Positions 8,331 through 18,402 of a DNA stretch of 64,000 nucleotides are shown here, piece after piece. The notes under the pieces are model-generated. The model did no database searches, was not told where the DNA came from, and saw nothing but the letters and a program-made list of their open reading frames with translations. Location of the stretch: contig NZ_JAMBLS010000008.1 of NCBI RefSeq assembly GCF_023336905.1, positions 1-64,000 on the forward strand, in the 5' to 3' direction. Source of the DNA: Bacteroides sp. ET71. GTDB lineage: Bacteria > Bacteroidota > Bacteroidia > Bacteroidales > Bacteroidaceae. The position numbers and the translations under genes are program-made. Numbering within the stretch: position 1 is the stretch's first letter; every line of letters begins with the position of its first letter.

Positions 8331-11300
8331 TGTCTGTTGGCGCCGCAAATATTCCGACGGACTGACGCCGAACTCCTCCTTGAAGTGGCGGGAGAAGATA
8401 CGAGGCGAGTTGTAACCCAGCATATAAGCAATCTCCGACACCTGCAACTGGCTCTCTGTCAACAGCTGGCAGGCACGCTTCATGCGGATGGTGCGGATGA
8501 ACTCGATGGGTTTCTTACCTGTAATCTTCATCAGTTTCTTATAGAAATAACTGCGCGAGAGGTTCAGCCTGGATGCCAGTTCTTCAACGGAGAATTCCGA
8601 GTCGGCGATGTTCTCTTCCACTATGCGGATGGCTTTCTCCACCAGGCGCTGGTCCAAAGGAGTGATGGTGATACGGCTGGGTTCGATGCGGATGTCCCGG
8701 TTGAACGTCTCGCGGCGCTTGGCACTGGCTTCGATGATATTGCGTATGCGGGCTTTCAGCACCGGCATGTTGAAAGGCTTGGTGACATAGTCGTCCGCTC
8801 CCATGCTGAGTCCCTCCAGCTGATGCTCCTCACCCACCTTGGCCGTCAGCAGGATGACCGGTATGTGCGAGTAACGGATGTCGCTCTTGATGCGGCGGCA
8901 CAATTCCAGACCATCCATCTCGGGCATCATCACATCGCTCACCACCAAGTCCACGTCTTCCTGCTCCAGACGTGTCAAAGCCTGCTTGCCGTTCTGCGCC
9001 TTCACGACCCTGTATTCCTTGGAAAGGCTGTCGGCCAGGAAGTCCAGGAAATCATGATTATCGTCTACCAACAGGAGGCAGAAGCCCTCGTCCTGCAACG
9101 GCTGCTCAGCGGCAGCTCCTGGGGTGACAGCCTGGGCCGACTCGGCCGCCCCGGCCTCGGCTCCATTCTGATGCAGCGGGAGCGTCACCACAAAGATGGC
9201 ACCCGTGGGATGATTGTCCTTCACACAGATGGTGCCGTGATGCATCTTCACGTATTCCGACACGATGTGCAGCCCGATGCCGCTGCCCCCCGCATGAGAT
9301 GCATTCTTCTCCGACTGATAGAAACGGTTGAACACCTTCTCTTTCGATTCATCGTCCACGCCACAACCCGTGTCGGAGAAAGACAGTTCAAGGTTCCCGT
9401 CCTTCACCTCGACATGCAAAGTGATGCTTCCTTTTGCAGGAGTGAACTTAAAGGCGTTGGAAAGGATATTGGTCGTTATCTTGCGCACCTTGTCATAGTC
9501 AAAATCCATGAAGACAGACGCATGCGGACAGTCCATCGTATAGTGGATGTTCCGCTTCTGCGCAATGAGGTCAAAGGAGTGAAAGATTTCGCTCAAGATA
9601 ATCAGGATATTGTCGTGCCGGCAATGCAGGCTTTCAGCCTTCGCATCCAGGCGACGGAAGTCCAGCAACTGGTTGATGAGCTCCAGCAGGTAGCCGGCAT
9701 TCTTCTTGGCCAGTTCCAGCAGCCCTTTCCTATACTCAGGATGATTCTCCAGGAACTCGTCCAACGGATTGATGATAAGGGACAGCGGCGTACGCAGCTC
9801 GTGGCTGATATTGGCAAAAAACTGCAACTTCAGGTCGGAGAGCTTCCGTTGTTTCTCGTTTTCCTCCTCCACGGCCTGCTGGATAGCCTCCATCCGCTCA
9901 CGTGCCTTGATGTAGCGTATCACCTGCAACAAGATGAGTACCACCACCACGGCATAGCCCGTATAGGCCCACCAAGAGCGCCACCAAGGCGGCAGGATCC
10001 GGATGTCCAACTGCGTGATATGAGGGCTCCACACCCCCTGCGGCGTCCCAGCACGCACCTCCAGCGTATAGTTCCCGACAGGCAGCATGGAAAGGCTCAC
10101 CTTGTTTCCCTCGGCATTCATCCATTGCGACGAACGCCCTCCGATCCGATAGGCATATTTCACTTTGTCGGCCTCCGCCAGATCCAATGCCGAGAACGAC
10201 AGCACGAAACTGTTGTCCTTCTCCTTCAGCACCAGCCGGCTGATGCTTTCCGGCGACCGGTCGCCCAGCACCGTTGAAGACGACTTGCCCGATGCCAGCG
10301 ATATATCCGTCAGTACCACGTCGGCCTCGTAAGCGGCGGGAAGAGTCTCTTGCGGAATAATGCACTGCCACCCCTTCGGCGTACCTATCAGGATATTACC
10401 GTTGAAACGGCGCAAGATGGCGTGTACATTGGTATCGTTGCTGATAAGCCCGTCCGTCACCGAATAATTGACGACAGACAAGGCACCGTTTACCACTTGC
10501 AGGCAGGAGACTCCGTTTCCCGTACCTATCCATATCCGATGGTGGTTGTCTTCCACTATGGCCCGCACCAGGTTGGCGGCCAACCCTTGGTTCTGGTCGA
10601 TGAACCAGATGGAATCATTCTCCGGATTCCATACACTCAGGCCGTGCGAGTGTCCCAGCCAGACCGTCCCACGGCTGCTCTCGTACACGGTCTGCACATC
10701 TGTCTCGTGAAACCGCTTGCTCATGGACGACAAGTCATAGCTCTGGCTGTCTGTATCGATGAGCACCAGGCCGCCCAAGGTGGCGACGTAGAGCTGTTTC
10801 CCTCCGTCGTAATACATGTCCTGCACCGAGTATTCCCCCGGTCGGTTCAGGATGGTCTGGAACTCGCCCGTAGCGGGGTCCAACCGTTGGATAAGCCCAT
10901 TCATGGTGCCAATCCAGATGTATCCGTTGCGGTCAGCCTCCACGGCATAGACATTATCGTCCAGCAGGTTGCTGTTGTCCGTGGTGTACTGCCGGAGGCC
11001 TCCGGTCTTCGACCAGCAGAGCAAGCCCTTCTGATAGGTACCCATCCAAAGCCGATGATGCTTGTCCAACGTCAGGTCCACCACGATGTTTGCCGGGGTC
11101 GGCACACTCACGGGCAGGCTGCCATCCTGAAAACACAACAAACCGTTTCCGTCCGTGCCATAGTAGATGCAGCCACTTTCGGGGTCTTCGCAGAAGGTCA
11201 GGATGTCTTCGTTGTCAGGCGAGCGATAGGAATATATGATTTGCGAGAAAGGACTGTAATAGGAGACGCCATGCTTGAAATTACCAATCCACACCGTGCT

Positions 11301-12269
11301 GTACTTATCCTTGTATATGGCGCTGAGATTGTTGCTGGCGATGGTGTTCGGGTTGGTGGCGCTGTATCGCAGGTTGGTCAAGGACTTGTCGGAACTGTTA
11401 TAGATGAAGAGTCCCATGTGGCTGGTCAGAATCCACACGCGGCCGTCACCCACATCCAGAATCCGTTGGACCCGGTTATAGCGGTTATCTTCCACGGACG
11501 CCAGGTGGATGTTTTCCCATTGGTCAGAATCGGCCTCCTTGTGCAGCAGCAGACTGTTGCGGTAGGTATATACCCAGAGATCGTCCTTGCTTCCTATATA
11601 TAGGTCGGTCTCCCCGCGTGCCAACAGTCTTCTGTATACAGCGGGGATCATCACCTCATCCGCCTGCGAGGTCTGTTTGTCAATCGCAAAGAGACGGGCG
11701 TCGTTGTACATCACATAGATTTTCTGCGTCCCTATCTGTACATTGAAGACCCCTACGTTCCGCAGGGGAAAAGTCTTCACCCCGCTGAGGTCTGTCGCGC
11801 GGAGATAGAGTTTATCCTGGTCGCAGGCCCAAAACTCGCCGTCCTCCGCGCTGCCTACCCGCAGAATGTTCCGCCCGGGAATCTGCAAGCGTTCCAGCCG
11901 TTGCCTGTAATTGTTGTCGAAACGCCCGGTGACGTAATCATAGATGGCATAGCCCTCGGACAGGCGCACCCACACGTCCTTCTCCGGGTCTTCGAACACC
12001 TCCTGCACGGCATCACCCGGCAGGTTGGAATTGCTGCGATAATATGGGCGGAAAGCATAGCCGTCGTATTTGTTCAGTCCCGACTCGGTACCGATCCACA
12101 GGAAACCACGGCTGTCACGGAACAGACAGCGCACGCTGTTGTTGGACAGGCCGTCGGTCGTGTTCAACTGCTTGAACATGATGGCAGACGACATCTTCTC
12201 CCCCTCGGCGTCGACAGCGAAAAGCGGGAGGGAAAGCCAGAGGGCTAAAAGGAGCAGGCAATTCTTCAT
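8301..12269 (-). CDS. Hybrid two-component system (HTCS) sensor/regulator of the PUL
   Basis: Single protein of 1322 residues combining sensor kinase and response regulator, the usual PUL activator. The order is: signal peptide (MKNCLLLLALWLSLPLFA); periplasmic two-component-regulator propeller repeats (LNTTDGLSNNSVRCLFRDS, IWIGT and similar) with a Y_Y_Y domain near 690-760; one membrane segment (WWAYTGYAVVVVLILLQV); HisKA with phospho-acceptor His in NISHELRTPLS; HATPase with DTGCGVDDE and GGSGIGLHIV; receiver domain with Asp in SDVMMPEMDG (about 1065-1185); AraC-type HTH (about 1210-1322). I chose the Met at 12269 because it starts the signal peptide; the Met 45 bases upstream adds a charged leader. 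It is divergent from the GH31-SusCD operon it probably controls. Confidence 0.93.
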   Translation of the reverse strand: MKNCLLLLALWLSLPLFAVDAEGEKMSSAIMFKQLNTTDGLSNNSVRCLFRDSRGFLWIGTESGLNKYDGYAFRPYYRSNSNLPGDAVQEVFEDPEKDVWVRLSEGYAIYDYVTGRFDNNYRQRLERLQIPGRNILRVGSAEDGEFWACDQDKLYLRATDLSGVKTFPLRNVGVFNVQIGTQKIYVMYNDARLFAIDKQTSQADEVMIPAVYRRLLARGETDLYIGSKDDLWVYTYRNSLLLHKEADSDQWENIHLASVEDNRYNRVQRILDVGDGRVWILTSHMGLFIYNSSDKSLTNLRYSATNPNTIASNNLSAIYKDKYSTVWIGNFKHGVSYYSPFSQIIYSYRSPDNEDILTFCEDPESGCIYYGTDGNGLLCFQDGSLPVSVPTPANIVVDLTLDKHHRLWMGTYQKGLLCWSKTGGLRQYTTDNSNLLDDNVYAVEADRNGYIWIGTMNGLIQRLDPATGEFQTILNRPGEYSVQDMYYDGGKQLYVATLGGLVLIDTDSQSYDLSSMSKRFHETDVQTVYESSRGTVWLGHSHGLSVWNPENDSIWFIDQNQGLAANLVRAIVEDNHHRIWIGTGNGVSCLQVVNGALSVVNYSVTDGLISNDTNVHAILRRFNGNILIGTPKGWQCIIPQETLPAAYEADVVLTDISLASGKSSSTVLGDRSPESISRLVLKEKDNSFVLSFSALDLAEADKVKYAYRIGGRSSQWMNAEGNKVSLSMLPVGNYTLEVRAGTPQGVWSPHITQLDIRILPPWWRSWWAYTGYAVVVVLILLQVIRYIKARERMEAIQQAVEEENEKQRKLSDLKLQFFANISHELRTPLSLIINPLDEFLENHPEYRKGLLELAKKNAGYLLELINQLLDFRRLDAKAESLHCRHDNILIILSEIFHSFDLIAQKRNIHYTMDCPHASVFMDFDYDKVRKITTNILSNAFKFTPAKGSITLHVEVKDGNLELSFSDTGCGVDDESKEKVFNRFYQSEKNASHAGGSGIGLHIVSEYVKMHHGTICVKDNHPTGAIFVVTLPLHQNGAEAGAAESAQAVTPGAAAEQPLQDEGFCLLLVDDNHDFLDFLADSLSKEYRVVKAQNGKQALTRLEQEDVDLVVSDVMMPEMDGLELCRRIKSDIRYSHIPVILLTAKVGEEHQLEGLSMGADDYVTKPFNMPVLKARIRNIIEASAKRRETFNRDIRIEPSRITITPLDQRLVEKAIRIVEENIADSEFSVEELASRLNLSRSYFYKKLMKITGKKPIEFIRTIRMKRACQLLTESQLQVSEIAYMLGYNSPRIFSRHFKEEFGVSPSEYLRRQQTAGATPNASA

Positions 12270-12383
12270 GACTGTTTGTGTTCTCTTCCGGGCAATCCCG
12301 GGAGGCATCCTCATTTACGCATTTTTTCCGTCTTTTAACAGCGGGGAAAGGCCTCCTATTGAGAGGTAACCGGATTCGGGATG

Positions 12384-12415
12384 CAAACTTAAAAAGAATC
12401 GGCAGAAACTGCAAA
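12384..12415 (-). promoter_or_regulatory. HTCS gene promoter
   Basis: On the minus strand TAAGTTTG (12391-12384) is a full match to the -7 consensus, with TTTG (12415-12412) exactly 20 bases upstream as the -33 box. This is the best matched promoter in the window and gives a leader of roughly 110 bases. Confidence 0.7.
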
Positions 12416-12471
12416 TGCAACCTCCACGAATGCACCGGAGAGCAGTGTCGTTTTTGATTCCAAACAACGCC

Positions 12472-12527
12472 TCGTTTGTTTCCTATAAGGGTCTATATAG
12501 GCATTTCCCTGAAAAGGCAACAAACGA
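12472..12527. promoter_or_regulatory. Possible HTCS operator: inverted half-sites
   Basis: TCGTTTGTT (12472-12480) and its exact reverse complement AACAAACGA (12519-12527) lie 47 bases apart between the HTCS promoter and the -7 box of the GH31 operon. The arrangement suits a dimeric AraC-type regulator. Assignment to this HTCS is inference. Confidence 0.4.
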
Positions 12528-12575
12528 TACATCCATAAGAACAAAGCGATGCACACCAATTAACCTAAGAGCACC

Positions 12576-12583
12576 TACATTTG
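12576..12583 (+). promoter_or_regulatory. PUL operon promoter -7 box
   Basis: TACATTTG matches TAnnTTTG 24 bases before the GH31 start. No TTTG is found at the -33 position, which fits a promoter that needs an activator. Confidence 0.55.
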
Positions 12584-12607
12584 CGAAAAAAATTTCAATC
12601 GAATATC

Positions 12608-14989
12608 ATGAGAAAAAAGACCCTTGCTATTGCAGCGTTGCTGTGCACAATGTGCGGCGGCGCTTCGGCTCAGGCCCGGGTGGTAGACGGCACACCCTAT
12701 CTGCTGAACCAATCCGTGGATGTGAGCACCGATTTCCGAGACTTGAGCAACACCTTCTTTTATGCCGACCATCTGGCGTCGTTCGACGTCCAGTCGGGTG
12801 AGGGGCAGGTGAATTGGAAGCGCGGCCACCTGCGCCCGCGCCAGGCGTTCAACACCAACTGCGCCCAACCCGGCAAGCTGCGGATGCTGGATTTCCCTTT
12901 TACAGCTTATGAGAACGACCCCGACCTGAAGTTCAGCGTGGACTTCATCACGCCGCGCACCGTGCGCATCCGTATGCTGACCACGCCCGTTGAGCCCCGC
13001 CCCGAAGCCTCCCTCATGCTGGCCAGCGAACCCGGTACGGACAACAGCTGGCAGGCCCGCGAGACCGAGCAAAGCATCATCTATACGAGCGCCTACGGCA
13101 CGCTCCAGATTGACAAAAACCCGTGGCGCATCGTCCTGAAAGACAAATCGGGCCGCATCCTGAGCCAGACAGCCTCGATGGTGGACACCGACTCCACGCA
13201 GGTGAAATACACTCCCTTCTGCTTCATCAAGCGCGGCAGCGACAATGCCCGCCGCATCAACCCCGTCTTCACGCTGAAGGCCGACGAAATGATATTCGGT
13301 TGCGGCGAATCGGCCACCGGTCTGGACAAGGTCGGACAGAAGGTGAACCTCTTCGTCACCGACCCGCAAGGCCCCGAAACGGACCAGATGTACAAGCCTG
13401 TACCTTTCTTTATGAGCAATCGCGGCTACGGCATGTTCATGCACACGTCGGCACCCGTGACCTGCGACTTTGGCGCCACCTACGTGGGACTGAACAAGCT
13501 GTACATGGGCGATGAGAACCTCGACCTCTTCATCTTCTTCGGCGAGCCCAAGGAGATTCTGGACGAATACACCGACCTGGTGGGCAAACCCTCGATGCCG
13601 CCCCTGTGGTCGTTCGGCACATGGATGAGCCGCATCAGCTACGCTTCGCAACAGGAAGGCTATGACGTAGCCGCCAACATCCGCAAGGGCAAATACCCGT
13701 GCGACGTCATCCATTTCGACACCAACTGGTTCGAGGTGGACTGGCAATGCGACTACGAGTTCGCCAAGAGCCGTTTCGAGAACCCCGCCCAGATGCTGAA
13801 GGACTTCCGCGACCAGGGCTTCCACGTCTGCCTGTGGCAGCTGCCCTACTTCACGCCGAAGAACCGCTACTTCCCCGAACTGATTGAGAAAAACATGTAC
13901 GTGCGCAACGGCAACGGCCAGTTGCCCTACGAAGACGTCGTGCTCGACCTCTCCAACCCCGCCACCGAGAAGTGGTACCAGGACAAGCTGGCCGGCTTGC
14001 TGAAGCTGGGTGTGAGCGCCATCAAGGTAGACTTCGGCGAGGCTGCCCCGCTGAACGGCCAGTATGCATCGGGCAAGAGCGGCTGGTATGAGCACAACCT
14101 CTACCCCGTGCGCTATGATAAGGCCGTGAACGACATCGTCAAGCAAGTCACCAACGGCGACGGAGTCATTTGGGCACGTGCTGCCTGGGCCGGCTCGCAA
14201 CGCTACCCGCTGCACTGGGGAGGCGACGCCGCCACCACCAACACCGGCATGCTGGGCACCCTGCGTGCAGGCCTGTCCTTCGGCCTCTCCGGCTTCTCGT
14301 TCTGGAGCCACGACATGGGCGGCTTCGTGACGTCCACGCCCGAAGACCTCTATTGCCGCTGGCTGCCCTTCGGCTTCCTGACCTCCCACACCCGTGCCCA
14401 CGGAGCACCTCCCACCGAGCCGTGGCTGTATGACAGCAAGCGCGTGCAGGACATCTTCCGCAAGAGCGCCGAGATGAAGTACCGCCTGATGCCCTACGTC
14501 TATGCACAAGCCAAGCAGTGCGTCGAAAAAGGCCTGCCCATGGTACGCGCCCTCTTCGTGGAATTCCCCGACGACCCAGGTTCGTGGCGTGTGGAGACCG
14601 AATACATGTTCGGCTCGCAAATCCTCGTGGCACCCCTGATGGAACCGGGTATCAACGCCCGCCAGGTCTACCTGCCCGAAGGCAAATGGATTGACTACCA
14701 GACAGGCAAGGTCTATGCCGCCGGCTGGCACACCATCGAAGCCGGCGAACTGCCCATCGTCATGCTGGTGCGCGACGGCAGCCTGCTGCCCCACATCAAG
14801 CTGGCCCAGTGCACGGCCGACATGGATTGGAGCCGCCTCACGCTGAAAGCCTACTGCGCCGACAAGACCGAAGCCGAAGGCCTCCTCTGCCTGCCGTCGG
14901 ACAACCGCCTGCAGACTCTCCAGGCCGACTGCTCGCAAGGCAAGCCCCGGCTGACCACGGAGGTACAAGGCACGAAAGTCTCTTTCTAA
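12608..14989 (+). CDS. Secreted GH31 glycosidase, alpha-xylosidase (YicI)-like
   Basis: Retaining alpha-glycosidase of 793 residues with a signal peptide (MRKKTLAIAALLCTMCGGASAQ); the Met at 12608 is chosen for that reason over one 27 bases earlier. The catalytic barrel shows the nucleophile motif IKVDFGE (Asp475) and the acid/base region LHWGGDA (Asp540). Both regions, and GLSGFSFWSHDMGGF after them, closely follow E. coli alpha-xylosidase YicI, more than the WxDMNE form of alpha-glucosidases. It therefore probably removes alpha-xylosyl branches, for example from xyloglucan oligosaccharides, in the periplasm. It is the first gene of the PUL operon; a hairpin-rich spacer separates it from susC. 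The family is secure, the specificity is inferred. Confidence 0.9.
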   Translation: MRKKTLAIAALLCTMCGGASAQARVVDGTPYLLNQSVDVSTDFRDLSNTFFYADHLASFDVQSGEGQVNWKRGHLRPRQAFNTNCAQPGKLRMLDFPFTAYENDPDLKFSVDFITPRTVRIRMLTTPVEPRPEASLMLASEPGTDNSWQARETEQSIIYTSAYGTLQIDKNPWRIVLKDKSGRILSQTASMVDTDSTQVKYTPFCFIKRGSDNARRINPVFTLKADEMIFGCGESATGLDKVGQKVNLFVTDPQGPETDQMYKPVPFFMSNRGYGMFMHTSAPVTCDFGATYVGLNKLYMGDENLDLFIFFGEPKEILDEYTDLVGKPSMPPLWSFGTWMSRISYASQQEGYDVAANIRKGKYPCDVIHFDTNWFEVDWQCDYEFAKSRFENPAQMLKDFRDQGFHVCLWQLPYFTPKNRYFPELIEKNMYVRNGNGQLPYEDVVLDLSNPATEKWYQDKLAGLLKLGVSAIKVDFGEAAPLNGQYASGKSGWYEHNLYPVRYDKAVNDIVKQVTNGDGVIWARAAWAGSQRYPLHWGGDAATTNTGMLGTLRAGLSFGLSGFSFWSHDMGGFVTSTPEDLYCRWLPFGFLTSHTRAHGAPPTEPWLYDSKRVQDIFRKSAEMKYRLMPYVYAQAKQCVEKGLPMVRALFVEFPDDPGSWRVETEYMFGSQILVAPLMEPGINARQVYLPEGKWIDYQTGKVYAAGWHTIEAGELPIVMLVRDGSLLPHIKLAQCTADMDWSRLTLKAYCADKTEAEGLLCLPSDNRLQTLQADCSQGKPRLTTEVQGTKVSF

Positions 14990-15196
14990 GCCATGAACGG
15001 CCGGCCAACCTTCCGGCCCCCACACAGGCCCGTCCGGGAGGGGGTATACCCCCGCTCCCGAATGGGCATACCGACACTCGCCAGCCGCTGCCCGCGCGCT
15101 GCCAAGCCTGCGCCCGGCCGCTGGCATCCCCTTGAAACAACCCTTGTGAAATAATGTCTTTGAAAAGACTATTGTTAAACTTAAAAGTATCTATTT
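14990..15196 (+). other. GC-rich structured spacer between GH31 and susC
   Basis: No gene is seen. GGGAGGGGGTATACCCCC begins a perfect hairpin at 15036-15059, but without a T-run, so it may stabilise or process the transcript rather than end it. Around 15105-15116 lies AGCCTGCGCCCG, the inverse of a word also present in the spacer at 20226-20244. Confidence 0.5.
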
Positions 15197-18100
15197 ATGA
15201 AACATGTAGTGAAACTTTTGGGCGTGGCCTCGCTCTCACTGACGCTCGCCACACCCTTGTTCGCGGATGCCAGGCCGACCCCGTCGGAAGGCATTGCCGC
15301 TGTGCAACAAAACACGGTCACGGTGACCGGACAGGTCACCGACGAAGCCGGTGAACCCATCATCGGCGCAAACGTCCTCATCGAAGGCACCACCAACCAG
15401 GGTGCCATCACCGACATGGACGGCAACTTCTCCCTGAAAGCCTCCGTGGGACAAACACTGAAAGTAAGTTACATCGGCTATCTGTCACGCACCGTCCGCG
15501 TCACCGACACGAAAAAGCTGAACATCGTGCTGCGTGAAGATACCGAGACGCTGGACGAAGTCGTAGTAGTAGGTTACGGTACGATGAAGAAGTCCGACCT
15601 CACCGGTTCCGTTTCCTCCATCGACACCGAAGACATGATGAAACGCAACCCCATCACGCTGGGCCAAGGCTTACAGGGAGCCGCAGCCGGCGTGAACGTC
15701 ATCCGCTCCTCCGGTGACCCCGAAGGCGGATTCTCCATCCGCATCCGCGGCGTCGCCACGGTGAACGGCTCGGCCGACCCGCTCTACGTTGTGGACGGCG
15801 TGCAGGTGGGCACCTCCATCGACTTTCTGAACCCGGCTGACGTGGAGTCCATCGAGATTCTGAAGGACGCCTCGGCCACAGCCATCTACGGAACCCGCGG
15901 CGCCAACGGCGTCATCATGATCACCACGAAGAACGGCAACAAAGGCAAGGCCAAACTGGACTTCTCGGCCAACTTCGGACTCTCCTTCCGTGCCAACAAC
16001 CTGGAAGTGGCCGACGCCGACCTCTTTGCCTCGGCCGTACGCCGCGCCGTCGCTGCTGACGACATTTCCCTGCAGAACCTGGCATACAGCGAGCAGTACA
16101 TCGGCCGGCTGAACAACATCGACTGGCAGGATGCCATGTCGCAGACCGCCTTCCGCCAGAACTACAACCTCTCCGTCTCCGGCGGCAGCGAGAACACCCA
16201 GGCTACGCTCTCCCTCGGCTACCTGAACAACGAGGGTATCGTCATCAAGTCTGAGTTCGACCGCATCAATGCCCGCGCCAACATCATGCACACCGTCAAA
16301 GACTTCATCCACGTGGGAGCCAACCTCACCTACACCCACGCCGAGAAGCGCGGCGGCGGCAACCTGCGCACCTACGCGCAGACCGCGCCCACCATGGACT
16401 ACGTGCAGGACGGCGTATTCTACTCCATGCCCATCGTCCTGCCCGACGGCAGCTGGGGACATTTCTATAACGCCGGCGCCAACGGCGACATCGACGCCAG
16501 CCAGGACAACTGGGTGGCCGCCGCCTACGAAGACACGGGCGTCAACAAGTGGAACCGCCTGCTGGCCAGCGGAACCCTGCAGCTGGACCTCTACAAGGGC
16601 TTGACCTTCAGAACCATCGGCAGCTACAACTTCTATGCTTCCGATTCCAACGGATACATCCCCTACAACGGCCGTAAGTTTGCCTCCATAAACAATCCGG
16701 ACTCGTTCTACATCAACCAGTCGCAGTCCAACGAACTGGGCATCGAGTCGTTCCTCAACTACGACTGGAGCAACGAACACCACCGCGTGAGCGCCATGGC
16801 CGGTTTCTCCGCCAGCCACTACAAACGCTCGTGGGTGAACTCCAGTGCCAGCGACTTCCCCGCGCCCAATATCCGCGTCATCTCCCTGACCAACGACCCC
16901 TCCACCCGTGAGACGGACGGCGGCCTGGGCTTGGAAACAAAATACCTCTCCTACTTCGCCCGACTGAACTACTCACTGAACGACCGCTACATCATCACGG
17001 CCACGGTAAGACGCGACGGCTCGTCCAACTTCGGTCCCGGCAACCGCTGGGGTACGTTCCCCTCGGCTTCACTGGCCTACCGCCTTTCCGAGGAAGACTT
17101 CATCAAGAACCTCGACATCTTCAGCAACCTGAAGCTCCGCGTGGGTTGGGGACAGACCGGTAACGCAGGTCCCGGCACCAACCTGTACGTCAACCAGCTC
17201 TCCTCTGCCAACACCATGTACTGGTTCCTGGTGAACGGCGCCGTGCAGAACGCTCCCGGCGTAGCCCAGCAGCGCGAGGTAGACACCAACCTGAAATGGG
17301 AAACCAACGAGCAGACCAACATCGGCTTGGACCTGGGCTTCTTCAACAACGAGCTGAACATCTCGATGGACTACTTCATCCGCGATGCCAAAGACCTGCT
17401 GCTCTACCGCCAGGTACGTCCTTCCACAGGCTTCTCCAGCGTTTACACCAACGCCGGACACATCCGTAACAGAGGCTTCGAATTCATGATCAACTGGAAC
17501 AAGACCTTCGGCGACTGGTACGTGGGCGTCAGCTTCAACGGCTCCACGCTGAAGAACGAGGCCATCGAGGTGGGCGACGACATCTTCTCCAAGTCGGGCA
17601 ACGCCACGGCCGGTGACGAATGGGACAACCACTCCATCACCCGCAACGGCTACCCCGTAGGCTCGTACTACGGCTACAAAGTGGCCGGCATCTTCCAGAC
17701 CCAGGAAGAAATCGATGCCCTCAACGCGGCTTCCTCCACGGGAGTCTATCAGGATGCCAACACCAAGCCAGGTGACTACAAGTTCGTAGACCTGAACGGC
17801 GACGGACAGATTAACGACTCCGACCGCACCATCATCGGCAACGGCTATCCCAAGTTCACCTACGGCCTCAACCTGAATGCCTCGTGGAAGAACTTCGACT
17901 TCTCGATGAACCTCTACGGCGTGGCCGGCATGGACGTCCTGTCGTACTCGGCTGCCCGCCTGACCACCATCAACAGCGTAACGGGCGGTTACACCAACGT
18001 GCTGACGGACTACATCAACAACGCCTGGTCGGAAACGAACCCCGGCGGCACCTATCCGCGCATCACGAAGCAGAACTACAACAAGAACCACCGCGTGTCC

Positions 18101-18361
18101 GACGCGTACATCAAGAAAGGCGATTACCTGAAGATTTCCAACATCCAGCTGGGCTACACCTTCCCGAAGGAACTGCTGAAGCCGGTGAAGATGGAGCACG
18201 CCCGCGTATTCGTCAGCCTGGACAACGTCGCCACCATCTCGTCCTACAAGAAGTGGGGCGACCCGGAAATCGGCGACTCCAACGTGCTGTTCTCGGGCTT
18301 CGACGCCGGACGCTATCCGTTCCCGATGACCGTGACGTTCGGCCTGAACGTACAGTTCTGA
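15197..18361 (+). CDS. SusC-like TonB-dependent outer membrane transporter
   Basis: Outer membrane importer of oligosaccharides, 1054 residues. A signal peptide (about 1-25) is followed by a carboxypeptidase-regulatory-like domain (about 40-115, VTGQVTDEAGEPIIGANV), the TonB-box-like segment DEVVVVGYGTMKKSDLTGSV that typifies SusC proteins, the plug (RGVATVNGSADPLYVVDGV) and a long beta-barrel ending in VTFGLNVQF with a terminal Phe. It forms a pedal-bin complex with the SusD protein encoded 41 bases downstream. Energy comes from TonB/ExbBD, not present here. Confidence 0.95.
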   Translation: MKHVVKLLGVASLSLTLATPLFADARPTPSEGIAAVQQNTVTVTGQVTDEAGEPIIGANVLIEGTTNQGAITDMDGNFSLKASVGQTLKVSYIGYLSRTVRVTDTKKLNIVLREDTETLDEVVVVGYGTMKKSDLTGSVSSIDTEDMMKRNPITLGQGLQGAAAGVNVIRSSGDPEGGFSIRIRGVATVNGSADPLYVVDGVQVGTSIDFLNPADVESIEILKDASATAIYGTRGANGVIMITTKNGNKGKAKLDFSANFGLSFRANNLEVADADLFASAVRRAVAADDISLQNLAYSEQYIGRLNNIDWQDAMSQTAFRQNYNLSVSGGSENTQATLSLGYLNNEGIVIKSEFDRINARANIMHTVKDFIHVGANLTYTHAEKRGGGNLRTYAQTAPTMDYVQDGVFYSMPIVLPDGSWGHFYNAGANGDIDASQDNWVAAAYEDTGVNKWNRLLASGTLQLDLYKGLTFRTIGSYNFYASDSNGYIPYNGRKFASINNPDSFYINQSQSNELGIESFLNYDWSNEHHRVSAMAGFSASHYKRSWVNSSASDFPAPNIRVISLTNDPSTRETDGGLGLETKYLSYFARLNYSLNDRYIITATVRRDGSSNFGPGNRWGTFPSASLAYRLSEEDFIKNLDIFSNLKLRVGWGQTGNAGPGTNLYVNQLSSANTMYWFLVNGAVQNAPGVAQQREVDTNLKWETNEQTNIGLDLGFFNNELNISMDYFIRDAKDLLLYRQVRPSTGFSSVYTNAGHIRNRGFEFMINWNKTFGDWYVGVSFNGSTLKNEAIEVGDDIFSKSGNATAGDEWDNHSITRNGYPVGSYYGYKVAGIFQTQEEIDALNAASSTGVYQDANTKPGDYKFVDLNGDGQINDSDRTIIGNGYPKFTYGLNLNASWKNFDFSMNLYGVAGMDVLSYSAARLTTINSVTGGYTNVLTDYINNAWSETNPGGTYPRITKQNYNKNHRVSDAYIKKGDYLKISNIQLGYTFPKELLKPVKMEHARVFVSLDNVATISSYKKWGDPEIGDSNVLFSGFDAGRYPFPMTVTFGLNVQF

Positions 18362-18402
18362 TGCACTTAATTTCCGTTTAATCCAATAAAGAACATATCC
18401 TT

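Noticed and set aside
12421-12801. 128-codon plus-strand frame over the PUL promoter
   Set aside because: It covers the regulatory region and then runs out of frame into the GH31 signal peptide.
12575-15127. 850-codon minus-strand frame opposite the GH31 gene
   Set aside because: Mirror frame of a GC-rich gene. It lacks any domain, and the plus strand has a complete GH31 with catalytic motifs. The same applies to long frames opposite rnr, the HTCS, susC, the epimerase, GH9 and others.
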